NCBI GenBank assembly: GCA_963965975.1
Contig: OZ014422.1
Span: 3,743,155-3,807,154, forward strand
Length of the DNA stretch: 64,000 nt
DNA from: Xestospongia bergquistia
Taxonomy: Eukaryota; Porifera; Demospongiae; Haplosclerida; Petrosiidae
Direction of reading: 5' to 3'
Both the position numbers and the translations under genes were made by a program. This document shows, piece by piece, positions 50,615-62,468 of the stretch. Within the stretch, counting starts at the first letter, position 1. Every line of letters begins with the position of its first letter. The notes beneath the pieces are model-generated. The model was not told where the DNA came from, ran no database searches, and worked only from the letters and a program-made list of their open reading frames with translations.

Positions 50615-53406
50615 TTATTTATTATTTATTATTATTATTATTAATGTCACACACAGAAGACTGCCCAGCCACCAATGGCTTATGAGTGACAAGTTAGTTA
50701 CATAATAAAAGTGATATGATATAAATAAAATTTTGGATTAAACAATAAACTTACAGTGACTATACAAAACATGGAAGAAAAACAAAATTAATAATTACAA
50801 AACTAAATTTGATCTTAAAATGAACATTTCATTAAAATACAACGATGATATATGGCTGAATTCGTTAGATAAAGTGTGGGGAAGTGAGTAAAAGGATGGT
50901 ACTTTGGAAGTGATTGTGTTGTAAAGTTTGAGTCGTATGTTATTGTACTTTGGACAGAACAGGACAAAATGAGGTACATATTCCATTGAATTGGTGTTGC
51001 AAAGAATACATAGTCTATCCTTTAGAGGTATCTTAGGTACATGAAAACACCCCCTCTCAACTGCTAGGGGCAAACAACCTCCACGTATGGCCACCATAGT
51101 CCTACGTCTCTTTGCGGTCATGTTGACAAGCACATAACTAGGTGGCAATGGCTCCTGTTGTAGTTGTCTATATATTACTAACTTACTTCCTGTCTCAGAT
51201 GAAGGATCTAAAGTTTATTTAGTTGAGACTGCCAGCCTTCATTGGCTATAGTGTGTATTATATTATGTAGTTATGAAGGTATTGGGTTCATACCTTTATT
51301 ATATTCTCTTATTTTACATATTAATTTCATGCAATGCCAAGACCAAGTGTGTTTTCCTAAATTACCTAAGTCAGTAGATTGTTTGAATAGACTCTGTAGT
51401 AAGGGTTACATGTATTACTTTCTAATTGTATAAAGAGCTTAAGAATGATATTCATTTGTCTATAATGGGTGGGAAGCCATCCAATTTCTCCTGTTAAAGC
51501 AACTAGAGGCATGGACTTATTACATCCTAAGAAGAAGCACATTGCATTGTTTTGTACAATAGTTAACTGGGGATGTTCTTGGTAGCCCCATATACAAGCA
51601 CTATAGTCTAATATTGGAGTTACTAATGATTTATATAACAATGTATATGTCTGATAAAGAAAGCCACCAAATTCTTTAGAACATACACAAACTCCTGCCA
51701 GAGCTTTCCTGGCTGATCTTGCAGTATGTTCTAAAGTTTGTTTACAGTCCAAATATTCATTAAACCATATTCCTAAGTATTTATATTCATTACAATAGTC
51801 TATGATGATACTATTACATGCAAAGGGAAAAGATGATCTGGCTCTTCTTTTTGGTCTAATATGCAGTACTTTAGTTTTATTGACGTTCATTGCTAAACGA
51901 TTCTTGTCACACCATGTAGCTACTCTACAAATAAGGTGTTGTAAATCATTTTCATTGTTTGCAAACAGTGCAATATCATCAGCATACAACAGGATACACA
52001 TAACTATGTCCTCTTCTGTATTTACTCCTAAATTTAAATTTTTAACACAGGGAACTAGGTCATTAATATATAAATTAAAAAGTACTGGCAATAGGAGGCA
52101 ACCCTGTTTGTCACCCCTATTTACTGTAAAGTACTCAGTGCCAGTACCATTTATTTCTAAACACTAATTAACTCTAGAATATAATGCTTTAAGATTTTAT
52201 AACAAATTACCATTAATTCCATAACATAACAACTTATACCAAAGTAAATTCCTATCTACACTATCAAATGCCTTCTTTAAATCAATAAAACATATAAATG
52301 TATCTTTATTGATAATTTTTCTATTTTGTGCCATTAAGTAAACAGTGAGAGCATGCTCAAGACAGTTATGACCACTTCTAAATCCTAGTTGTTCTTGTAC
52401 AAGTATTTCATTGTCTTCTAGCCAGTAAGTTAATCGTTTATTTATATACTTGTATATGCTTTAAGTAAATTATATTGGAGGGCAATTCCCCTACAATTTA
52501 AAGGGTCTGTAAAATTGCCTGATTATGGGACTGGTAATATATTTGCTTTATGCCATAAATTAGGGAAACAACTAGTTAAAAAACATGTTCTGAAAAGCTG
52601 GGTAATAAAAGGAATAAGATTAGGATGTTGAAAGTAATCTGCATATATGTTATCAGGTCCACAAGATTTCTTAGTAGGTGCTAGAGAAATTGCCATATGG
52701 ATTTCATTAAACAAAAGGTCATCATTGAGTATAGATGTATCAAGGCATTTACTTTTAATATTTATGTATGTAAAGTAATAATCTATATATCTGTCTTATA
52801 CAATGGAGCAATTATATAGTTTTTAGTAAGTGTCTTTCCAAACTTGTAGTATTGTATCCTTGTTGGTACAAATATTACCCTGTATAATGACTTCCCAGGG
52901 GATGGTTGATTTCTGGTTAAAATAACTGATAGATAGTTTTTTGACATTCTTCCCAAATGATCTAAGATTATGCTTTTGTAAGTCTAATAGTTGTTGTTTT
53001 TGGGTTGAAAGAAACAGTCTTTTTTACATTTAACTAGTTTGTCAAAGTTTGTTGGAGAGTCAAACAAGATTGATTAATGCTTACTACTGATTTGTTTTTT
53101 AACCATGCTTTAAGGGCAAGTCTAACTTCTTTCCTCATAACATGAAGATCACCATCCCACCATAGTTTGTGAATTTTTTTTTGATTTTCCTTTTTACTTT
53201 TATGATTGGGAAAACTATCTAAGTGTAATGAGTTAGAAATAAAAGAACAAAATTTAGCATAAACACTGTCCACTCCTTCACTACTAGAAATTAATGAACA
53301 CAAATCATCAATATGACGTAAGGCCTCCTCATCTTCTAAATAATTCTGTGGGATAACCTGTTTAGGTAGTCTAACTACAGAGGAAGGGAGTGCATGTGTG
53401 GTATTA
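50615..53406 (-). mobile_element. APE-type LINE, copy 2, 3' part with reverse transcriptase palm
   Basis: On the - strand this carries the blocks missing from copy 1: a palm with LLYADDIALFANNEND (catalytic Asp pair) and NKTKVLHI, thumb sequence, and the zinc-knuckle C-terminus (CILCNTNSMEYVPHFVLFCPKY, 51148-50795). The 5' direction continues with the RT start (FNEIHMAISLAPTKKS, 52714) and the connecting region up to 53406. There a 3.9-kb transposon interrupts it; the endonuclease fragment resumes at 57280. Stops and frame slips occur near 52100-52500 and 53030. The 3' tail is (ATT)n read on the + strand at 50616-50645. Confidence 0.85.
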
Positions 53407-53779
53407 CACTATAAAAAATTTTATTTGAAATAACCATGTATTTTTAAAACAAACTATTTTGTGAAACTCATTTCAACATAGAATATATTTGAATCAACTA
53501 GTAATGGTTAATTCAATAGCTTTGTTTAATTTAAGATGTTTCTTTTGATTTGACCATATATTTAAAGTTATTTTAACTGACTTACTGTTTGTTATGACTG
53601 AAATTATGTTAAATTAACCATTAAAAATTATTTTAACAAGCTACTGATTATTTTAACAACAATTATTGAATTAAATAAACCATTAAAAGTTATTTCAATA
53701 TTAATACAAGTAAGGCAAAGAAATGTAAATTGACTTATCAGTTTTACAAAACTATATTTAGGATGAATAGGACGATGAT

Positions 53780-54580
53780 CATAAAGGTTGTTGACCTCCA
53801 AAGCAGAGAAAGTTCCATGACTTACAATGACAAATGAATTGTAGTGAGAATAAAAAAAAAGACGAATGATACTCTTCAACGCATATTATGAAAATACCTT
53901 CACAAATAACAAAGTCAATGATTTTACCAAACAAATGTTCATAAATGTCATACTTCAGTAAAACATAATAACCCATTTTAAAAGATGAACTTTGCATCTT
54001 AACCCACTTAGGGTGTTTGACAATTGAAAATAAATCTAAGCCAGGTGAAAGCCTTGTTAATTCTGCTTGAATGTAATTTGGTTCAGTAGACAATGGATTG
54101 GTTTCACATACTGGATTTATTTTAAAGATGGAGAAAGGAGAGGAGGGTCAGATATAATCTTATGACAGAGCCAGTACTGATGTCTATTAGCCACAGTTTT
54201 ACTCACATTCTTATAATTACTCAAATATGACACCCTTTTAGCAAAACTTAACTTAGATTCTTGCCGCATAGTCCAAGAATAAATTAGAGGCCCAAACATG
54301 CTTATTTATGAAGGATAATGAATCATATAATGATGTTTAGGTTTTAATGTTGTAGCTGGATAGAGAGTTTGAATAAGTGTTAAGTATTCTTGAATTAAAA
54401 TACCAAGGTAAGCTATTGTGTCATAAGAAAAGGCTAAAAAACCTTTTGGTGCATCCTTTTATTCCACAATTTACATCGAAATTACAATCTTTTGAATGAA
54501 CAAGACGAAGATGACTAACATGAAAACGGAAATTTGGGGATAAAAGGTCACAAATCTGACATTTGACAACAGAGGCAGAC
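53780..54580 (-). pseudogene. Zinc-finger transposon protein, central part deleted
   Basis: ATG near 54580 starts a short zinc-finger segment (VKCQICDLLSPNFRFHVSHL, then RLVHSKD). After about 45 codons the sequence jumps to the C-terminal part of this protein class: MFGPLIYSWTMRQESKLSFA, then NYKNVSKTVANRHQYW (54300-54180). A further tail runs to about 53780. Proteins with such a finger and a FGPL.. W.MR.E.K end are common in animal DNA transposons, with several hundred residues of catalytic core between. Here that core is absent, so the element is not autonomous. The family assignment is from memory of the motif. Confidence 0.6.
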
Positions 54581-54701
54581 ATGACAAACTACTATAGGAG
54601 TGAGGGTTAATAATGAGTCAAGGTCACGTGACGATTTTAGAAGCACATGGTGTAAATCTAGTTGCTAACTGCTGGTAAATATTATTGATAAAGTGCCGAA
54701 A

Positions 54702-56835
54702 ATGACCGAGTTCAATCGAGATATGGATTATAATGAGCTGTTTGACTTACTTCTTGACAAGAGTATACCAATTGACGTATGTGATAAGCTCCATGGTAAG
54801 TTTCAGTACTTAAGCCGCTATCTGTGCACGTTCACCTTAGTATAGTTCAGTACTGAGATATGTAGCGGTTATTGTTATTTTACTGAATAATGAATAACGG
54901 CTGAAATAGACAAACTGACAGAATTTATAATATGCAACAGAATGATAAGAGTTGTAGAATGTTCTAGAGACTGAAAAACACGTGCATCTAAAACACTTAC
55001 TAATTAATTAATAATGATTAAGTGATAAAGTCAATTTACTATTCCAACAGTTATGAACCTTCTTAATGTTGTACTATGGTTTGTGTTTATTGTTATAGAG
55101 CATGAAGTAGATGGAGAAGCCTTTATGGAGCTCACTGAAGATGACATTTCTAAAGTTGTGAAAAAGATTGGTGTAGTTAAAAAAATCATTCGATTGAGAG
55201 CACAGTTTCAATGTCAAATGGTATGTTTATTTTCTATAACCACCAAGATTTGTTTATTCATTTTTAGACTAATCCTAACAATACTACTACTACACTCAGT
55301 CCACCAATATCCTCTCCATCAATTATCAGTCCACCGATAACCTCTCCATCAATATACAGTCCACCGATGTCATCAGAAATGAGTAGCTTGACATTTGATA
55401 TGGCATCTCCTTTTTCTCCACGCAGTTCAGATTGTGATGACTTGTTTTCTGTTCATTCAATTGGATCATCTGTATCTTCAAGCAAAGGAAAGTTTACAAT
55501 TCCATCTACATGGAGACCAACTATCATGGACTGTATTCATAAAGTAACAATTGAGGATCAACGGAGGGCATTAACACCTTCTCGAGTATGTTCTCGTATA
55601 AAAATAATCCAGACAAAGCATTTTGCACCCAAGCAGCCAAAATGCTTGTATCTAAGTACAAATTTTTGGAGGGCCTTGGGGACAAAGTCAGTGGTTATGT
55701 AAGTTAGTTGTCATAATTGACTTCTTATATACCAATGCAACTTTTATAGGGATCATGGGAGAAAAAAATAATTGAGCGTGTTTATAATATGAAAGCTGCT
55801 TCTCGTAAGCAACACATGGAACCTGACATTGAAGGAACACCCAAGAAAAAGAGGGGTAGGCCGAAGAAGCAGAATTTGGAGGACCGGTATCCTCCTATAA
55901 AAGGTTTCAATGATGATCATATCACATTATCTCGTAATAAATCAGCTCTTTATAAAGAGCTAGAAAGGGAAAAACCGCGAAAAGAATTAATTATTTCTTT
56001 ATGTAACCAAACGTTTATGTACAGACGTGAAGAAATATTAAACGAATCTTCAGAAATTACTGCTTCTGGTCTGATCAACAAATTTCAGGAATTAAAAATT
56101 CTCTATGTGGTTAGTTGACATTGGTTTCACTCGTTTTTCATGTATTTTTACATTTGTAGATTATAAATGAGATGGACCTTATTCTTGACAAGAAAGATGT
56201 GTTTAAGACATGTTTCCAAAATTGGATGAACAAATGGGTTCCTGCTATAATAGTGTATGGAAATTCATTAAAAGGAAAAACTAGAGGATTTTTAAAAAGA
56301 GTTGAGGCTGAATATCAAGGTAGTAAGTGATTATTAATTGAAATGTATTACTTTTAATTTACAGGTGATATAGACTGTAATGCTAAAACTGCCTTAGCAC
56401 TACTTTGCCATTTGTTTCCTAAAAAAGGTGTGATTAATGCTATTTCGTATATTTATGACGAACGAAAGGTAAGTTTGTAAATTCTAATTATTTTAGAATG
56501 CTTACTGAAATTTTATCCTTCTAGATGAATGTTGATATAGCTGATGTTGATATTCAGGTCCTCACTTTATTGGATTTTATAGAGAAAATGGCAGTGCTCA
56601 GTTTTTCTTATATGTAGAAGGTGTCGTTTTGACAACGTCCCATTCGTTCTCTGAGATGTCGATGACCTGGTTCTCCTCCTTTTATGTACTTAACTGGGAG
56701 TACATGGTTGAAGTGTTGGAGGTGTGTCTATTTTTTCAAGAGTCGGTATTTAATTTACCAACTGGCAGTTACAAAAAAGCTAAAAGCGGTAGCTTTCTCT
56801 CGATCGCAACCGATATCAGGAAATTTGTTTCATAA
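54702..56835 (+). CDS. SAM-domain protein (SAMD3-like) carried by the CACTA-like element
   Basis: About seven exons: 54702-54795, 55099-55220, 55268-55698, 55750-56109, 56160-56319, 56365-56468, 56525-56835, most with clean GT-AG borders. The first two encode a sterile alpha motif domain (DYNELFDLLLDKSIPIDVCDKLHG, continuing VDGEAFMELTEDDISKVV). A Ser/Pro linker follows. Exon 4 has a basic AT-hook-like run (TPKKKRGRPKKQN) and the end is a conserved C-terminal region found in transposon-borne SAMD3-like proteins. A frame change near 56580 needs either a tiny intron or a lesion. Role unknown; it may help transposition or be captured cargo. Confidence 0.6.
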
Positions 56836-57279
56836 TAATACTGTTTTTGTTTACTAGAACACTCATTATACATGTTGTCTATCATTGAAACATGTTGCAA
56901 TAGGTTATTTTCAATAAAGGTTCATATTATTTTAAATAGGGGTATTGTAATTATACAATTATGAAAAGATTAAAATGCAAAATTTTATTTATAACGGTAA
57001 TAGTTAATATTTAAATCAACCTTTATTCATTTCTTAAAACGTTTATTCAAATGTAAAATTAACTTAAACTTATAGTACATTTAACCTTTTTCTATAGTAT
57101 AATTATCCTTTTTTATACAGTATAATCAACTGTATTTAATATGGTTAAATTAAGTAATATTTAAATGGCAAAAATAACCAATTTTTGGTATTTTTGTTAC
57201 AACTATGAAAGTGGTTACCTCAGTTTCAATTAAAATAACCTCAAAAAAATAATTAAATCAACAATAATTTTTCGTAGTG

Positions 57280-57514
57280 TATGGATAGGGTTGTTAAATT
57301 TAAAATTCCAAAGTAATATAGAATGATCTGGGACAATGCTATCTATGTGAATGTTAAATTTGTCCATGAAGTCATGTATTAATTCTATTTGAAAAGATGT
57401 AATTAGATGAAAGTTTGAGGTAGATATAATACAATAGTCTACTATTGCTGATCCTCTGTATGAGACAGAGGTGTACTTATTAGAAATGGGACCAAATCGC
57501 CCATTAAGCATGCA
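57280..57514 (-). mobile_element. LINE copy 2, endonuclease fragment
   Basis: Continues the LINE interrupted at 53406. It reads NGRFGPISNKYTSVSYRGSA, then PDHSILLWNFKFNNP, matching 14980-15200. Its upstream end is joined to the virus-like fragment at about 57520. Confidence 0.85.
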
Positions 57515-57526
57515 AAAATCAGTTTC

Positions 57527-57832
57527 TTACTTCCACAACTCATCCATTTCTTCAAAGTCAGAGGAGGTCACATTGTCGGACGACAAATCACTACAAGAAA
57601 AGTCGTCTGCTGCCATATCTACAGGAGACGTTCTAGTAAGTCGATTTTACCAAAAACCGAGAACTTTAGATATATTAGATTGTTTAGCCATTATCAATAA
57701 TGAGATTAAAGATGCCAATCATAGTATAACAAGAAGATTTGAAAAAACTAGATCAGAAGAGCAAATTAATCAATGGGAACAATTCCTTAATAATCCCATA
57801 AGACCTAATGTTAAAATATTTATGGTTAACCG
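57527..57832 (+). pseudogene. Virus-like accessory protein, middle fragment
   Basis: Nearly identical to 8335-8635 in the same orientation (ILDCLAIINNEIKDANHSIT and flanks). Unlike copy 1 it lacks the TAG at 8377 (reads TLSDDKS), so this segment is open. It ends at 57832, where sequence identity switches to the opposite strand. Together with the next feature it shows an inversion inside the gene. The Cys-rich C-terminus is missing. Confidence 0.65.
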
Positions 57833-58281
57833 GACTTCAAGGAATGACTCTCCTCTTCCGTAATCAGGCTCCTTTTTCCAAAAGAAATAGATTGACCCGA
57901 AGCCTTCTTTTGCAATGTACTTCGCAAAATTGCAGGTTGTGAAGTTGGATGAGGAGAGATGGCTTCTGGTACCGATGGATTCAAATGAAAAACAGTTTTT
58001 GTACCTTCGTTTGTTTCTAACACAGAACGGATATCTGACAGTGGCAATGATCTCTGAGGTGGTGGGGTATACCCACGGCTATGCCTTTGGCACGCGTTGT
58101 TTAAAGTACAAAATTTGCAATCTGATACTACGTCGGTAGAATCTTTCAAAGTGTGATCTTCGTCTTGAGAGTCTAAGTCAAAACGAATGGTCTTCTCTGT
58201 GGATGACATCAAGATAGATCGAGTCTTGCAGTCTTTGATCTTCAAGTCTTTAGTCTTTCTTGGGTTCTTTTCTTCTTCCAC
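57833..58281 (-). pseudogene. Virus-like accessory protein, N-terminal fragment, next to hairpin promoter
   Basis: Open for about 150 codons on the - strand; the first ATG in frame is at 58209 (MSSTEKTIRFDLD), with open frame upstream to beyond 58281. The segment holds an acidic run (DSQDEDHTLKDS) and a Cys pair (CKFCTLNNAC), then the Pro-rich block that matches 8103-8290. It starts about 100 bases inside the promoter in the palindrome arm, so the intact virus probably expressed it from the terminal repeat. The 3' continuation is inverted at 57832. Positionally like densovirus NS3, but this is unproven. Confidence 0.55.
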
Positions 58282-58304
58282 TTTGACTCTCCAACTAGAA
58301 GTGA

Positions 58305-58345
58305 ACTAACTGAACTTGCACCAAAAGTAGACTCTTATATAGTGT
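58305..58345 (-). promoter_or_regulatory. TATA + initiator promoter in left palindrome arm
   Basis: On the - strand CTATATAAGAG is followed about 25 bases later by TTCAGTTAGTTC, which resembles the arthropod-type TCAGT initiator. It points at the accessory ORF starting near 58281-58209. Densoviruses use TATA/Inr promoters in or beside terminal repeats; the parallel is inference. Confidence 0.5.
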
Positions 58346-58962
58346 TTACTGTGTGTGGGTGTATAGGTAATATGAATAGCATTAATTTATATAGACATAT
58401 AAATTAATCATCCTGGAAGTGATATGAAACTAGATCTCAGTATACTTAATACACTTTTGTTATTTGTTTTGAAATATAAGTTATGAATATTTATTAATCC
58501 CACTTAACTTTCTGAAATTAAGTGGGCTCCCGGGAACTACTGTTTAGCTAAAGTGTCTAAAGGATAATGGTGCATTATAAAGGGGGTCTATTATGTGGGA
58601 CTGAAGCCTGAATCACTAGTGCAATTCATTCACTTAATTTCAGAAAGTTAAAGGGGATTAATAAATATTCATAAGACATACTTCAAAACAAATAACAAAA
58701 GTGTATTAAGTATACTGAGATCTAGTTTCATATCACTTCCAGGAAAGTAGAAAGTGTAGCAATTAAATGTTGAATATACTTTAATTAAAAGTATAATATA
58801 AGAGTAATGAATATAATTATAGTATACTTAAAAGTATATTATACTTATTACACTTATATATCTAACTATATTATTTAAAGTTTAATATATGTAACACTAA
58901 TCTATATATGTCTATATAAATTGATGCTATTCATACTACCTATACACTCACACACAGTAAAG

Positions 58963-59000
58963 ACTATATAAGAGTCTACTTTTGGTGCAAGTTCAGTTAG
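58963..59000 (+). promoter_or_regulatory. TATA + initiator promoter in right palindrome arm
   Basis: Mirror copy of the left-arm promoter: ACTATATAAGAG then GTTCAGTTAGTTC. It points outward to the right, but no viral ORF follows, as expected if the next part of the genome was lost on integration. Confidence 0.5.
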
Positions 59001-59177
59001 TTCACTTCTATTGTAGGGCTAATGGGAACTGTTATTGAACCTCTCTCTAGTATAAATAGTATTAGCAGTAAAACTACATAGGTCAATATAAATGATTTCT
59101 AATACAACAACATAATAAATTTAAATACAGCATAATTTCCGAATTAATTATAAAGGTACAATGCTATTAATATGACT

Positions 59178-61043
59178 TTACTTACCAAATTGCACAGCTG
59201 TTTTGAAAGGAAGACTAACAGGTTGAGTTTCTGTATGTAGACAAACATTAATGCTACACTTTAAACATTTTACATACCAATAAGCCAACAGGTTTGGAAG
59301 ATGACTTTCAATACTGCATCTAATAGCTGGAGGATTCTTGTCCATCGATAGAATGACAGGGTGTAACTTGTGACCACTTAACTGATGCTCTTGTAAACAT
59401 GGCACAGTGACTTTAGCATTTATTGCCCCTTCATCATAAGCCAGAATCTTTGTACAAGTTGCTACTGCTTTAGAAATGACTTTACAAAGCTGAAAACAAT
59501 TCTCTGTCAGACCATTATAGTACACCTCTATCCAGTAGAATTGATCCACAAGTACCACTGAACCAAATAGATCTTCTGAATAAAGTCAAACAGCAAAGTG
59601 CAACTGACAAGGGAAGGTAGGTGAATGACTGTCTATAAAAAATGGCTCTCCTTACGATTAACAAGAGCAACAATGGTAGCAGGAAATATACCCTATATGT
59701 AGTCTAATAGAAACATAATCACAACATCTCCAAAGATCAGTATAAAATGAAATAATAACTATGTTCATTATTTTCTTAGCTGAGGTATTACTTTGCTCTC
59801 AAAGGCAATAATCATAGGATCACATGTTGTTGTAAACTCAGCTACAATGTTCTCTGTCACTTGATTAGGTGGTAGTACAACTGGCATGAAAAAGTGTTTA
59901 AAAGAATTACTGGTGGAAAGAGGAGCAATAATACAAAGATGTTGTAATAACTTTAGAAGCTCAGCTTTTGTAAATAATCTAGAACAAAAGGAAAGCAAAG
60001 CTTATCAGAATTAAATCATCAAACACTCCTTTAATATGAAACATTTTCAAAGAGTCTGGTAATAAGGACTGACCCTCTTGTAACATGTCTCCTATGAGTT
60101 GACAAATAAAACACTTATCAAAGCTGACAGCATATCAAGAAGATACTGAGGATTAGTGAAGATTATATTTGGAAGAACTAGTGGAAAATACAGATATAAG
60201 GCCATGGAATTTAGGTGAGTAATAGACTCAAGGACATCATCTGGATTCATGTTAAAGTTAACTCCTATACTACAATAAGAATCCAATGAGACCATGCCAT
60301 GATCCTGTTGTGATACTTCCTCTTTCAGACACATTTCAAACATATCCCAACATACAGGTATAGGGACAGTGATACCTATGTTCTTTTGACAAGACATGAT
60401 ACATTCACGTATAAAGGATGACATCTTCTTAGGACCCCACCAACAAAGATAATCATGGAAAATATAAGCTGTTGTGGATTTTTGTTATAGAAAATGAAGT
60501 GATCTTGAAACTCAAGAAGAGTACATATATGCTGTTCATTCTTTAGATGTAATAATTCAAAGGATTTAAATGTCAAACCTTTACCTTGTCATAGTAAGTG
60601 CCAACAATCATGATTAGTGGTAAAATCTTGTTACCTCCAACAACACCAGCATCCTTATAAGCAACTGTTTACCATACAAAATGCTCTATAAGCTGTTGGT
60701 TGGTCATCTGTAGCTCACTGGATAGATTAAGCAATTTACCATTCCGTGAGTAACTAAACTTAGGCTTATCAGAAAGACTCTCTGTTAACTTTGTGCATAT
60801 TATGTTCAAGGTATTACCATGAATAAACGCATGTGACATATCAGCAAATTGAGGTTGACCACCACTATCTAAAATATTTATCCATGTGGTTTCATGGAGA
60901 CCTTCTGAAGTGCTTCTCTCTTCATGTATTTCCATCATCTCCTTAGAATAATGGTGAACACTAGTGTTGAGCTTAGAAAGTGATGCATCTCTAGCTGTAC
61001 TATCAGTTGTCCACGAGTCTAACGATGCCATTGTGGATACCAT
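59178..61043 (-). pseudogene. Ankyrin-Roc-COR paralogue, GTPase/COR part only, broken
   Basis: Closely matches the large exons of the gene at 31982-34474 in opposite orientation. Blocks: a Ser/Thr-rich linker then WINILDSGGQPQFADMSHAF (G3-like, about 60880), a stop after EHFVW at 60669, a G4-like region at about 60590, then the COR-like part (GITVPIPVCWDMFEMC, NPQYLLDMLSALI, about 60130). Further exons are 59998-59768 and 59558-59178 (LVDQFYWIEVYYNGL). The P-loop, ankyrin and Death parts are absent here. Frame breaks near 60420-60580 and the stop show it is dead. It retains codons where the other copy has stops (ICTKLTE, LVDQFYW), which confirms those as lesions. Confidence 0.7.
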
Positions 61044-61629
61044 GCTTGAAAACTTGATGTAGTTTTATAGAGAAAGGAAGAAAACTATTTTTCTAAAATA
61101 AATATACTAAGACTACAGAATAAAGAAAAGCGTTTGCAACATTTTCTCATTAGAAAGTCATTTTGATACTATAGCTATCAATAACTGCTGGTATCCAATA
61201 GTATTGTATATTCATATTAACTGTCGTATAGCTACAATATATAAAATATATTAAGTATACTTTACATCAGAGATAGCTCACTTACTTCTAAAACCACTAC
61301 AAAGATAGCATTAACCTGATAATAACATGGAAATAAAACAAGCCACTCAACCTATAGTATGCCTGACTATGCATCTACTCGAGAAACTGTTTGGTAAGAA
61401 AATAACAGTTGAAATGGCTGCCATTCAAAAGTAAGTCGGATTAAAGGACTGTGGTTTGTTTTGTATTGGTTAGTCTAGCTCATAATACTGATCCAGCAAA
61501 ACAACAATTCAATTAATCACTAACGAGGGACCATTTTCTTACATGTTTTGAGAAAAATGTAATTTCACTATTTTCATAAGTAAAGTCACATTAAATAAAT
61601 TGATTAAATATTTGTGTTACATTGGGTAA

Positions 61630-62466
61630 TAGTTATGAATTGTCTATAATGTCAAGAATTCCAGCTTTCCTAAATCCATTCATTGCCAGTTCAGGTTGCT
61701 TTTCAATTTCATGTGATGAAGACATTATCCACGAAGAACTAGGTGTTTTAATAGTTGATAAATTCAAGTTAATTTTTATTTCTTGAAGTGGTACATTATT
61801 AGAGAGGTGCTTCTTCACTTTATTAGCATAATATAATTGAAACTGCTTTTTTAGCTCACTTTTTATTGATTTGTTGAGAGAAATTGTAAGTGATTGCAGC
61901 TTGTCAGTGCAGTTAGGTGGAATTCTACACAGCTGTTGTTTTTTCTTCTAGTATTGAAAGGAACTCTGTTGTGTTCTGTCCTCTAAGTCCATCAAAGGTG
62001 ACAAGAGCTTGATGTGTTGAGCTTAAAAATAATTTCTTGCACTGTTCATTTACAAAGGGAATCGTTATTTCATCCAAGTATCTTTTGATTGCGTCCTCAT
62101 TGGACCATTGATTACTGGAGTGCCAAACATCCCATCCACATGGAAAAGCAACAACTGGATGACACCTTTTTGTCATACCTTTATACAAAAGTTGAGGTGA
62201 CAGATACTTTTCACTATACGTGTTCCTACCAAAACAGCTGTTATTTCTTGTTTGTCATCACTTCCAACTATAGAAATGACTTTTTCTCCAGCGAGATTCA
62301 TGGTCCATTCACCTGTTGGGACAATCTTAAGTCCAGTCTGATCCCAATTAATGATTAAATCTGGTGGAATATTGTTCATAACAAACTTTGCAGCCATATC
62401 AACTAGAAACTGTTCTTTCAACTCTTCAAAATCAGCTAATATAACCTTTCCTGCATTGAATAGCTT
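61630..62466 (-). pseudogene. pogo/Tigger-like DDE transposase remnant
   Basis: On the - strand: KFVMNNIPPDLIINWDQTGL, which carries the first catalytic Asp (about 62370); EKVISIVGSDDKQEITAVL; GMTKRCHPVVAFPCGWDVWH; ALVTFDGLRGQNTTEFL, which carries the second Asp (about 61995); and a PPNCTDKLQ segment with the third at about 61910. The C-terminus ends MNGFRKAGILDIIDNS at 61633. Frame changes near 62190 and 61925 break it. The N-terminal DNA-binding helix-turn-helix domain is not present, because a Ty3/gypsy LTR starts at 62469. It belongs to the DDE_1 family. Confidence 0.85.
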
Positions 62467-62468
62467 TC

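Larger units (their letters stand above)
53407..57279. mobile_element. CACTA-like (EnSpm/Mirage) DNA transposon nested in LINE copy 2
   Basis: The interrupted LINE can be read across the insertion: flanks ...GGTATTA and TATGGATAGG restore the copy 1 sequence with a duplicated TA. The element starts CACTATAAAAAATTTTATTTGA and ends in the complement of CACTACGAAAAATTATTGTTGA (17 of 22 matching). Subterminal AT-rich words with AACC/GGTT recur at both ends, as in CACTA elements. A 2-bp TA duplication would fit the Mirage branch. It carries a transposase remnant on the - strand and a SAM-domain gene on the + strand. Confidence 0.7.
58297..59013. repeat. Long palindromic terminal repeat of virus-like element, copy 2
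   Basis: Inner arms 58412-58524 and 58631-58743 (113 nt each) are near-perfect reverse complements, separated by a 106-nt loop. Outer arms 58297-58411 and 58901-59013 also pair, with an extra ~157-bp AT-rich piece (58744-58900) only in the right side. The total arm length is about 230 nt, larger than that of most MITEs. The loop matches the copy 1 loop in reverse complement with about ten differences. Confidence 0.85.
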
